Of a DNA stretch of 64,000 bases, positions 29,205-36,620 are shown piece after piece. The stretch spans positions 1 through 64,000 of the forward strand of contig JAFKFK010000014.1 in the NCBI GenBank assembly GCA_017307275.1, read 5' to 3'. Position numbers and translations under genes: made by a program. The stretch is from Alphaproteobacteria bacterium. GTDB taxonomy: Bacteria; Pseudomonadota; Alphaproteobacteria; Reyranellales; Reyranellaceae. The notes under the pieces are model-generated. The model saw only the letters and a list, made by a program, of their open reading frames with translations. It did no database searches and had not been told where the DNA came from. Within the stretch, counting starts at the first letter, position 1. Each line of letters opens with the position of its first letter.

Positions 29205-30563
29205 ATGACGTCAAGCATCAAGAGCGTTCATATCGTCGGTGGCGGGCTCGCAGGCAGCGAAGCGGCCTGGCAGCTTGCGTCCGCCGGCGTTCCCGTCGTG
29301 TTGCACGAGATGCGGCCGGTGCGCGGCACGGAAGCCCATCTCACCGACAGCCTGGCCGAGCTCGTCTGCTCCAATTCCTTCCGCTCCGACGACGCGCAGA
29401 ACAACGCCGTCGGCCTGCTGCACGAGGAGATGCGGCGCGCCGGCTCGCTGATCATGCGGGCGGCCGACCAGCACAAGCTGCCGGCCGGCGGCGCGCTGGC
29501 CGTCGATCGTCATGGCTTCTCTGCGGCCGTGCAGGAAGCGCTGCTCGCCCATCCGCTGGTGACCCTGGAGCGCAGCGAAGTGGCCGGCCTGCCGCCCGAG
29601 AGCTGGGACAGCGTCATCGTCGCGACCGGTCCCCTCACCTCGCCCGCCCTGGCCGAGGCAATCGCTGCGCTCACCGGTCAGGAGTCGCTGGCCTTCTTCG
29701 ACGCCATCGCGCCGATCGTCCACTACGAGAGCATCGACCTCTCCATCGCCTGGAAGCAGTCGCGCTACGACAAGGGCGGTCCGGCGGGCGATGGCGCGGA
29801 CTACCTCAACTGCCCGATGAACAAGGCCGAGTACGAGGCGTTCGTCGCGGCCCTGCTGGCCGGCGAGAAGACCGAATTCAAGGAGTGGGAAGCCAATACC
29901 CCCTACTTCCAGGGCTGCCAGCCGATTGAGGTCATCGCCTCGACCGGGCCTCAGACCCTGCGCTTCGGCCCGATGAAGCCGGTGGGCCTGCGCGATCCGC
30001 AGACCGGCCATCGCCCGTGGGCGGTGGTACAGCTCCGCCAGGACAATGCGCTGGGCACTTTGTGGAACATCGTGGGCTTCCAGACCAAGCTGAAGCATGG
30101 CGAACAGACGCGCGTCTTCCGCACCATCCCCGGCCTGCAGAATGCCGAATTCGCCCGGCTGGGCGGACTGCATCGCAACACCTTCCTGAACAGCCCGCGC
30201 CTGCTCGATGCCACCCTGCGGCTGAAGGCGATGCCGCGGCTCCGGTTCGCCGGCCAGATCACCGGCTGCGAGGGCTATGTCGAAAGCGCCGCCGTCGGCC
30301 TGATGACCGGCCGCTTTGCCGCCGCCGAGCGCCTAGGCCGGACGCAGGGCCCGCCGCCCACCACGACTGCCATGGGCGCCCTGCTGAACCACATCACGGG
30401 CGGCGCCGACGCCACGACCTTCCAGCCGATGAACGTCAACTTCGGCCTCTTCCCGCCAATCGAGGGCACACTGCGCGGCAAGGAACGCAAGCAGGCGCTC
30501 AGCGCGCGGGCATTGCACGACTTCGACGAGTGGTTGAAGCCGACGCCGCTCGCAGCGGAGTGA
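29205..30563 (+). CDS. trmFO: Methylenetetrahydrofolate-tRNA (uracil-5-)-methyltransferase
   Basis: 452 residues. The FAD motif GGGLAG lies at 12-17, followed by [26 protein letters not shown] with the catalytic-region Cys, and [17 protein letters not shown] near the C-terminus with the second conserved Cys. It methylates U54 in the tRNA T-loop using folate and FADH2. The family is common in Alphaproteobacteria and Gram-positives, and absent in Escherichia coli. It is divergent from ridA, 58 bases away. Confidence 0.95.
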   Translation: MTSSIKSVHIVGGGLAGSEAAWQLASAGVPVVLHEMRPVRGTEAHLTDSLAELVCSNSFRSDDAQNNAVGLLHEEMRRAGSLIMRAADQHKLPAGGALAVDRHGFSAAVQEALLAHPLVTLERSEVAGLPPESWDSVIVATGPLTSPALAEAIAALTGQESLAFFDAIAPIVHYESIDLSIAWKQSRYDKGGPAGDGADYLNCPMNKAEYEAFVAALLAGEKTEFKEWEANTPYFQGCQPIEVIASTGPQTLRFGPMKPVGLRDPQTGHRPWAVVQLRQDNALGTLWNIVGFQTKLKHGEQTRVFRTIPGLQNAEFARLGGLHRNTFLNSPRLLDATLRLKAMPRLRFAGQITGCEGYVESAAVGLMTGRFAAAERLGRTQGPPPTTTAMGALLNHITGGADATTFQPMNVNFGLFPPIEGTLRGKERKQALSARALHDFDEWLKPTPLAAE

Positions 30564-30567
30564 ACCC

Positions 30568-30594
30568 GTCGCAATATTTCGTAATGTGTCGCAA
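30568..30594. repeat. Direct repeat upstream of the acyl carrier protein gene
   Basis: GTCGCAA occurs at 30568-30574 and 30588-30594, exactly 20 bp apart, each followed 6 bases later by GTAA. The two 18-base copies agree at most positions. They lie between trmFO and the ACP gene, 81-107 bases upstream of the ACP start, a fitting place for an activator or repressor site. Confidence 0.45.
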
Positions 30595-30674
30595 CACTGG
30601 GTAACCAATTGTTATTTCACATTGGTCCGGTGCTTCTATCAGATGCCGCCACCATCAATACGGCGGAGGTTGCC

Positions 30675-30959
30675 ATGCAGGCCACACACGATCTGGTCGC
30701 CGACACCGGCGCAGCGCTGCAGCGTAACGTGATCGGCGAAATCTTCCGCCTTCTGGCGCCCTATCAGGTTGCCGGGAAGGCCATTACTCCCCAGACCGTC
30801 ATCTCGACCGGAACCACAGTGGACTCGCTCACGATCATGGACGTGATCATGGAGCTCGAGGATCGCTTCGACGTCACGATCCCCATGAACGTATCCGCAG
30901 GCATCGACACCATCGACCAGCTTGCCGAAGCCATCGTGGTGCAGCGCGCCGGCCGCTGA
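30675..30959 (+). CDS. Orphan acyl carrier protein
   Basis: 94 residues from ATG 30675, with GGAGG 6 bases upstream. The phosphopantetheine Ser51 lies in VDSLTIMDVIMELEDRFDV, the typical start of helix 2, followed by IPMNVSAGIDTIDQLAEAIV. The DSL and acidic helix are intact. It is not the housekeeping AcpP (which begins differently and sits in a fatty-acid operon). It stands alone, without synthase partners nearby; it may serve a specialised lipid or polyketide-like acyltransfer. Alphaproteobacteria use dedicated ACPs for sphingolipids and lipid A. Confidence 0.85.
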   Translation: MQATHDLVADTGAALQRNVIGEIFRLLAPYQVAGKAITPQTVISTGTTVDSLTIMDVIMELEDRFDVTIPMNVSAGIDTIDQLAEAIVVQRAGR

Positions 30960-30999
30960 GCGAAAGCAGAAACTGTAAGCATACAATGAGATAAGCTCG

Positions 31000-31033
31000 C
31001 GCGGTCCGGGCACGTGGCGTGCTAGAGACCGCG
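31000..31033 (+). other. Leader hairpin before the MATE gene
   Basis: CGCGGTC (31000-31006) pairs with GACCGCG (31027-31033), and an inner GCAC/GTGC (31010-31022) extends the structure. The right arm lies 3 bases before the ATG at 31037, where a ribosome site should be, so the mRNA start is structured. Confidence 0.35.
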
Positions 31034-31036
31034 GCA

Positions 31037-32386
31037 ATGACTCCCGCAGAACGCCGGCAAATGATGCTGGCCGGGCCGATCGTGCCCACCATCCTCGTCC
31101 TCGCCATCCCCAACGTGCTGAACGTGGCGATGCAGAGCCTCGTCAGCATCGCCGACGGCTTCTTCATCGGCCAGCTCGGCACTGTCGATCTTGCAGCCCT
31201 GGCCCTCGTGTTCCCGACGCAGATGACGCTCGGCATGATGTCGGCGGGCGCCATGGGCGGCGGTATCTCCTCGTCCGTGGCGCGGGCGCTGGGCTCGGGC
31301 AACCGGGCAGCAGCCGAAGCGGCCGCCGCTCATGCACTGGCCATCGCACTCGGCATGGCCGTGCTCTTCGCCATCGTCTTCGTGGGCTTCGGCCGGCAGA
31401 TCTATGGCGCGCTGGGCGGCAGCGGCGCGGCCCTCGATCGCGCCGAGGCTTTTGCCACCATCCTCTTCCTGGGTTGCGGCGCCCATTGGGTCGCCAACTC
31501 CATGGCCTCGGTGTTGCGCGGCACGGGTGACATGAAGACGCCCGGCCTTGCCCTGGTCGTGACCGGCGCGATCCAGATCCCGCTCACCGGAGCGCTGACG
31601 TTGGGATGGTTTGGGCTGCCGGCGCTCGGCATCCGCGGACCGGCGGTCGCTGCCGTCATCGCCTTCGCCATCGCCGCGGTCTGGATGCTGTCGAAATTGA
31701 CCGGCGACAAGGCAGCGGTCCGCCTGCGCTGGCCCACGGATGGGTTCAAATGGCGGGCTTTCCGCGACATCCTGAAGGTCGGTCTCATCGCCTGCCTGGT
31801 GGTGATCCTGACCAACGGCACGGTGCTGGTCGTCACCGGCCTGATCGGTCGCGAAGGCGACGCCGCCATCGCCGGCTACGGCATCGGCAGCCGGCTGGAA
31901 TACATGCTGATCCCCATCAGCTTCGGCATTGGCGCCACGCTCACCGCGCTGGTCGGCACCAACATCGGCGCACGGCAGCATGCCCGCGCGCAGCGGCTGG
32001 CCTGGACAGGTGCCTTCATGGCGGGCGGCATGGCCGCCACCATCGGCATCATCGTGGCGATCTGGCCCGACCTGTGGCTCGGCCTCTTCACCACCGATAC
32101 GGGCGCACTGGCGTCAGGCCGTCACTATCTCACCATCGTCGGCCCGGCCTACGGCTTCTTCGGTGTCGCGATGGCGCTCTACTTTGCCTCGCAGGGCACC
32201 GGCGAGATGTACTGGCCTGTCGGCGCCAATATCACCCGCATCACCATCGCCGGCGGCGGCAGCCTGCTGGCGCTGGACTCCTTCGGCTGGGGCGTCTCGG
32301 GCCTCTATGCCTGCGTTGCCCTGGGCATCGTCGCCTTCTCGGCGGTCCTTGCCTTTTCGACGACGCGCCGGGCGTGGACGGGCTGA
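31037..32386 (+). CDS. MATE family efflux transporter
   Basis: 449 residues with about 12 hydrophobic segments and the MATE patterns VLAIPNVLNVAMQSLVSIAD and ATLTALVGTNIGARQHARAQ, including the second-half repeat. It likely exports cationic compounds with Na+ or H+ exchange; substrate unknown. The ATG at 31037 is assumed because the GTG at 31019 lies in a hairpin. There is no clear ribosome site, and no regulator next door. Confidence 0.85.
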   Translation: MTPAERRQMMLAGPIVPTILVLAIPNVLNVAMQSLVSIADGFFIGQLGTVDLAALALVFPTQMTLGMMSAGAMGGGISSSVARALGSGNRAAAEAAAAHALAIALGMAVLFAIVFVGFGRQIYGALGGSGAALDRAEAFATILFLGCGAHWVANSMASVLRGTGDMKTPGLALVVTGAIQIPLTGALTLGWFGLPALGIRGPAVAAVIAFAIAAVWMLSKLTGDKAAVRLRWPTDGFKWRAFRDILKVGLIACLVVILTNGTVLVVTGLIGREGDAAIAGYGIGSRLEYMLIPISFGIGATLTALVGTNIGARQHARAQRLAWTGAFMAGGMAATIGIIVAIWPDLWLGLFTTDTGALASGRHYLTIVGPAYGFFGVAMALYFASQGTGEMYWPVGANITRITIAGGGSLLALDSFGWGVSGLYACVALGIVAFSAVLAFSTTRRAWTG

Positions 32387-32395
32387 CCGACCTGC

Positions 32396-32845
32396 CTATT
32401 TCCACGGCGTCGGCGGCGGAACCGGACAGGGCCCCTCGACATCGACGGTCGTGAAGTCGGCCGGGCTCACGATTTCGAGATATTCCATATCGGGCGAGTA
32501 ATCGAACAGGTAGTGCCGGATGCCGGGCCGCTGGTGGACGCAGTCGCCCGTCTTCACCAGGGTCTCCTTGTCCTCGTACATGAAGCGCGCCCAGCCCTTC
32601 AGCATGATGACGATGTGGAACTTGGCCTCGTGGCAATGCCAGCCCGTGCCCTCCTCCGGCGGCATGTTGGCTTTGACGAGCTGGGCCACGACCTGGCCGT
32701 TCGTGGCAGCCGCGATGCCAAGATCGCGGTAGAGGAAGAAGTCGCGCAGGCCGCCCGATTTGTAGTCGGTATCGCCCTCGCCGATGTGCGAGAAGGCGGT
32801 GGCGAACAGGGCGGCGGCGGGCTTGCTGAGAGTGTCGACGCTCAT
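32396..32845 (-). CDS. Cupin domain protein
   Basis: 149 residues from ATG 32845 with GGAGG 6 bases upstream. The cupin core is visible: WHCHEAKFHIVIMLKGWARF (His-x-His plus His, metal ligands) and DCVHQRPGIRHYLFDYS for the second motif. Single-domain cupins can be dioxygenases, isomerases or binding proteins. It is divergent from cobF with 63 bp between; a shared function is not implied. Confidence 0.8.
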   Translation of the reverse strand: MSVDTLSKPAAALFATAFSHIGEGDTDYKSGGLRDFFLYRDLGIAAATNGQVVAQLVKANMPPEEGTGWHCHEAKFHIVIMLKGWARFMYEDKETLVKTGDCVHQRPGIRHYLFDYSPDMEYLEIVSPADFTTVDVEGPCPVPPPTPWK

Positions 32846-32908
32846 GGCAACCTCCTGCAAATGTTCCTATAGCCGTGCAAATTTTGTGCCGCGGAAGCGA
32901 GGCGGACC

Positions 32909-33691
32909 GTGAAAAAGATCCTCATCATCGGCATCGGCGCTGGCGATCCCGACTACCTCACCCTCCAGGCGGTGAAGGCGCTGAACCGCGTCGACGTCTT
33001 CTTCCTTCTCGACAAGGGCCGCACCAAGGGGAAGTTGCGGGATGTGCGCGAGGAGATCTGCCGGCGCCACATCGAGCCTGGTCGCGTGCATCGCTTCGTC
33101 GAGGCGCCGAGCCCGCCGCGCGACACCCAGCCCGCTGACTATCGCGCCGCGGTCGACGAATTGAACGCCGCCAAACAGGCCGTCTTCGAGCGCATGATCG
33201 CGGACGAGATGAAGGACGGCGAGACAGCCGGCATCCTCGTCTGGGGCGATCCGATGCTCTACGACAGCACCATCCGCAACGTCGAAGCGCTGGTGGCGAC
33301 GGGTCGTCACGAGATCGACTACGAGGTCATTCCCGGCATCACGGCGGTGCAGGCGCTGGCAGCGCGGCACAGGATCCCGCTCAATCGGATCGCCGAACCG
33401 GTCGCCCTCACCACCGGCCGCAAGATCGCCGAGGGGTTCCCGGCCGATATCGACAGCGTCGTCGTGCTGCTCGACGGCGAAGACACTTACAGACGCTTCG
33501 CCGACGCCGAAGCGCATGGTGACATGGAGATCTATTGGGGTGCCTATCTCGGCACGCCCGACGAGATCCTGATTTCCGGCAAAGTCGCCGATGTTGCCGC
33601 CGACATCCATCGTCGCCGCCACGAGGCACGGCAGCGGAACGGCTGGATCATGGACACCTATCTCATGCGCAAGCGTCCGGACTCCGCCTGA
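32909..33691 (+). CDS. cobF: Precorrin-6A synthase (deacetylating)
   Basis: 260 residues from a GTG start at 32909. It belongs to the SAM-dependent tetrapyrrole methylase family: N-terminal IIGIGAGDPDYLTLQAVKAL, the GILVWGDPMLYDS block near 110 and EVIPGITAVQALAARHRIPL. Its length and DVFFLLDKGRTK match CobF, the C1-methyltransferase that removes the acetyl group in the aerobic cobalamin pathway. No other cob gene is in the window, so it is isolated from its pathway here. Confidence 0.88.
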   Translation: MKKILIIGIGAGDPDYLTLQAVKALNRVDVFFLLDKGRTKGKLRDVREEICRRHIEPGRVHRFVEAPSPPRDTQPADYRAAVDELNAAKQAVFERMIADEMKDGETAGILVWGDPMLYDSTIRNVEALVATGRHEIDYEVIPGITAVQALAARHRIPLNRIAEPVALTTGRKIAEGFPADIDSVVVLLDGEDTYRRFADAEAHGDMEIYWGAYLGTPDEILISGKVADVAADIHRRRHEARQRNGWIMDTYLMRKRPDSA

Positions 33692-33703
33692 GAGCGAGAA
33701 GCG

Positions 33704-34498
33704 CTACTTCTTTCTTGCCGCCTGATGGTCGAGGAAGCGCTTCAGCAGTTCGCGGGGTTCGGCAACCTCGTGGGTCTCGGCAAAGATGTCGATGCCGCGC
33801 TGGACGGCCTGCTCCATCGGTAAGGTTTCCCAGGCTCGAATGAGCTTCTTCTGCAACCGCATCCCGCGCACGCTGTTTGCCGCCATGGATGCGAGCCACT
33901 CGTCGACGGCGGCATCCAGTCCTTCGGCCTCGACCACGCGCTCGACAAGCCCCCATTGCAGCGCCTGCTCGGCCGGGATCATGTCACCGAGCAGCAGCAT
34001 CTGCCGGGTGCGGCCCCAGCCAATGAGGCCGGGGAACAGCGCGGCCTCGACCACCGACGGCATGCCGAAGCGCACCTCGGGCATGCCAAGCTTTGCACCG
34101 GCGACGGCGACGCGCATGTCGCAGGCCGCCATGAGCTCCAGCCCGGCGCCGAGCGTGAAGCCGTTCACGCGGCCGATCACCGGCACGGGGCAATCGCGCA
34201 GGCAGCGGCAGGCTTCGTGCACGCCGGTAATGAAGGCCCGGGCCGCGCCCGGTTCGTGCAGTTGCGACAGCTCCTGAATATCCGCCCCGCCGACAAAGGA
34301 CTTCTCGCCCCAGCCGGTGATCACCATGCCGCGCAGTTCCGGGTCCTTGCCCAGACGTTCCACCGCCTCCACGAACTCGCGGATGACGACGGAGTTCAGC
34401 GCATTGAGCTTCGCACGGTTGTCGATGGTGACATGCACGATCCCGGGAAATTCGGGCCGCGCGTCATGGCGTACGTGGACATGAGTGCCGGTGGACAT
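33704..34498 (-). CDS. Enoyl-CoA hydratase/isomerase family protein
   Basis: 264 residues from ATG 34498 with AGGAG upstream; the open frame extends far upstream without support. The crotonase fold is clear: oxyanion-hole GEKSFVGGADIQEL near 65, then GFTLGAGLELMAACDMRVA, and the later GMPEVRFGMPSVVEAALFP with a catalytic-site Glu region. It acts on enoyl-CoA or related thioesters in fatty or branched acid breakdown. A CCATA-N9-TATGG dyad lies 82-100 bases upstream of the start, at the lysR 3' end. Confidence 0.9.
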   Translation of the reverse strand: MSTGTHVHVRHDARPEFPGIVHVTIDNRAKLNALNSVVIREFVEAVERLGKDPELRGMVITGWGEKSFVGGADIQELSQLHEPGAARAFITGVHEACRCLRDCPVPVIGRVNGFTLGAGLELMAACDMRVAVAGAKLGMPEVRFGMPSVVEAALFPGLIGWGRTRQMLLLGDMIPAEQALQWGLVERVVEAEGLDAAVDEWLASMAANSVRGMRLQKKLIRAWETLPMEQAVQRGIDIFAETHEVAEPRELLKRFLDHQAARKK

Positions 34499-34579
34499 TG
34501 CTGATGTTCGCTCCTGGAAATTCGCCGGCGAACCAATCAGCTTCGGCAGAGACGATCCAAGACTAATAAATGCTGGCCG

Positions 34580-34598
34580 CCATAGCTCCGACCTATGG
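34580..34598. promoter_or_regulatory. LysR-type operator candidate upstream of the enoyl-CoA hydratase gene
   Basis: CCATA-N9-TATGG with a T-N11-A core (T34583, A34595). It can also pair as an 8-bp hairpin (CGCCATAG/CTATGGCG, 34578-34600) overlapping the lysR stop. The same 10 defined bases with the same spacing occur at 35542-35560 before the lysR start. Confidence 0.55.
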
Positions 34599-35537
34599 CG
34601 ACGCCAGACGAGCTTTCCAGACGCCCGTGTCCACCAGCCGCGCCGTGACCTCCAGAATGATCTTCTCGACGGCACGCACGGCACGAGTTTGGGGGAGCTC
34701 GGCATGGCCGCACAGGAAGACCGAGCGCTGCAAGGAAGGCGATGCGATACGCGCGCCGGAGAGCCGTCCCGCGGCCAGGTCCTCGCGCACGGCGTTGTAG
34801 GAGAGCACGGCGTGGCCCGCTCCGGCCGCGACCAGCTCCTTGATCTGCGGGATGGCATCCACCTCCACCACGACACGCAGTTCAGTGCGTGCCCGGCGGG
34901 CATAGTCGTTCAGCAACTCACGCAGGCTGTGGGGCCGTCCAGGAATGACGAGCGGAAGGGGGCTGAGTTTGGCGAAACGCAGCGGCTTCGGCGCCAACCC
35001 CGCAGGGCCTCTCTCGAAGGCCCCAGGTGGGCCAATGACGACGAGATCCTCCTCGACGAGGCGGCGCGCCTTCAGCCCGACCGTATCGGCCTCGCGAAAG
35101 ACGAAACCCAGGTCGATCCGGCCGGCGCGCAGCAGCTCGGACATGTAGCCGGTATTGCTCTCGCGCACGCTGAGGGCAACGCGCGGCAGCACGCGCAGCA
35201 CCTCCTCCACCACGGGCCGCGTCAGCACCATCGCAACCGATTGCGGGAAGCCCACCGTGACATCGCCGATGATGACCGCTGCATCGCCGAGCAGATCCTC
35301 CCGTGCCAGCGCTGCCGATCGAAGAATGTGCCGCGCGTGGCCGAGCAGCTTCGCGCCCGATTCCGTCACCGCGACGCCGCGCGGCATGCGATGCAGCAGA
35401 GGAGACCCGAGCTCGCTCTCGAGATTGCGGATCTGCGCGCTCAGCGCCGGCTGCGCGATGCGCAGCCGTTCCGCGGCACGGGATATCGAGCCCTCTTCGG
35501 CGATGGCGACGAAGTAGCGAAGGATACGGAAGTCCAT
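34593..35537 (-). CDS. LysR family transcriptional regulator
   Basis: 314 residues from ATG 35537. The N-terminal winged helix-turn-helix is clear: MDFRILRYFVAIAEEGSISR, AAERLRIAQPALSAQIRNLE and the wing HRMPRGVAVTESG. The C-terminal co-inducer domain follows from about residue 90 (VTVGFPQSVA). It is divergent from a Bug-type binding protein gene at 35633 and upstream of enoyl-CoA hydratase on its own strand. The dyads at 35542-35560 and 34580-34598 are probably its binding sites; likely targets are these two neighbours. Confidence 0.92.
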   Translation of the reverse strand: MDFRILRYFVAIAEEGSISRAAERLRIAQPALSAQIRNLESELGSPLLHRMPRGVAVTESGAKLLGHARHILRSAALAREDLLGDAAVIIGDVTVGFPQSVAMVLTRPVVEEVLRVLPRVALSVRESNTGYMSELLRAGRIDLGFVFREADTVGLKARRLVEEDLVVIGPPGAFERGPAGLAPKPLRFAKLSPLPLVIPGRPHSLRELLNDYARRARTELRVVVEVDAIPQIKELVAAGAGHAVLSYNAVREDLAAGRLSGARIASPSLQRSVFLCGHAELPQTRAVRAVEKIILEVTARLVDTGVWKARLASP

Positions 35538-35541
35538 CGAC

Positions 35542-35560
35542 CCATAGTACAGACATATGG
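35542..35560. promoter_or_regulatory. LysR-type operator candidate in the lysR-bug intergenic region
   Basis: CCATA-N9-TATGG, perfect 5-bp arms, T-N11-A (T35545, A35557), 5 bases upstream of the lysR start and 73 bases upstream of the Bug gene. The position suits autoregulation plus divergent control. Confidence 0.6.
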
Positions 35561-35632
35561 CAGCGATCACTAATTGAGCTTTGTCTTATAGGTGGGCACG
35601 GCGCAGCTTGAGTGCGTTGAGAGAGGAACAAG

Positions 35633-36610
35633 ATGCGCATCACACGGCGCGGCCTGTTGGCCGCCGGATTGGCCACGCCTGCCATTTGCTCTGCAGCGGC
35701 CCAGGACTGGCCTGCCGGCCGAACCTTGCGCGTGATCGTCGGCTATCCGGCCGGCGGCCCGACCGACCTCGTGGCGCGGCTCGTTGCGGAAGGACTGCGC
35801 GAGGCGATCGGCACGTCCGTCATCGTCGAGAATCGGGGCGGCGCACGCGGCAGCATCGGCGCGGCCGTCGCCGCGAGAGCCGAACCGGATGGCACGACCC
35901 TCTGGCTTGGCCCCGTCCAGACGCAGGTCCTCAATCCGCTGCTGATGCGCAACATCACCTACGATCCGTTGAAGGATTTCGTCGGTATCGGCACGGTCGC
36001 GGCACTCCCCAATGTGCTGGTCGTCAATCCGAGCACCCTGGACGTCCGTTCGGTGCCGGAGCTGATCGCGCGCGGCAAGCGAAAGCCCAACGAGCTGACT
36101 TACGGCACCTATGGCCCCGGCAGTTCGCCCCACATGTTCGCCGTGGTCTTGCAGAAGGTCGGCGGGTTCGAGGCGCTGCAGGTGCCCTATCAAGGCAGCG
36201 CGCCCGCTTCCAATGCGTTGCTGTCCGGCGAGATCAGCTTCCTCTTCGACAACATCACCACCGCGGCAGCCCAGGCGCAGGGCGGCAAAGTGCGCGCACT
36301 GGCGGTCACGTCGCAGAAGCGCTCGCCCGCCTTGCCTGACGTCCCGACGATGGCGGAAGCGGGCCTGCCGGGCTTCGACCTGAACTTCTGGTTCGCTCTC
36401 TACGCGCCGGCCCAGCTACCCCAGCCGATCCTGGCACAGCTGCGCGCCGCGCTGGATCGAGTGGTGGCATCACCGGAATTCGTGCGTCAGCTCGCAGCAC
36501 GCGGCGCCGTGCCGTTCGTCGTCCCTGCTGCCGATCTGCAGAGCTTCTTCGAAGCCGAAGCACGCAACTGGGGAGCGCTGGTTCGCGACGCCGGACTGCA
36601 GCCCGAATAG
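35633..36610 (+). CDS. Bug/TctC-family transporter binding protein
   Basis: 325 residues. Signal peptide MRITRRGLLAAGLATPAICS has a twin-arginine R-R-G start and cleaves near AAAQ. Family blocks are LRVIVGYPAGGPTDLVARL, VIVENRGGARGSIG, YDPLKDFVGIGTVA and YGTYGPGSSPHMF. It should bind a small carboxylate or similar compound in the periplasm. Likely under control of the divergent LysR gene. It has no membrane partner nearby, as with the other Bug gene at 9609. A GAGAGGAACA ribosome site precedes it. Confidence 0.9.
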   Translation: MRITRRGLLAAGLATPAICSAAAQDWPAGRTLRVIVGYPAGGPTDLVARLVAEGLREAIGTSVIVENRGGARGSIGAAVAARAEPDGTTLWLGPVQTQVLNPLLMRNITYDPLKDFVGIGTVAALPNVLVVNPSTLDVRSVPELIARGKRKPNELTYGTYGPGSSPHMFAVVLQKVGGFEALQVPYQGSAPASNALLSGEISFLFDNITTAAAQAQGGKVRALAVTSQKRSPALPDVPTMAEAGLPGFDLNFWFALYAPAQLPQPILAQLRAALDRVVASPEFVRQLAARGAVPFVVPAADLQSFFEAEARNWGALVRDAGLQPE

Positions 36611-36620
36611 CGTCGCCGCC

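Noticed and set aside
34499-34903. N-terminal extension of the enoyl-CoA hydratase frame
   Set aside because: It overlaps the 3' end of lysR antisense-free DNA in another frame and has no conserved sequence; ATG 34498 has AGGAG and starts a normal-length crotonase.
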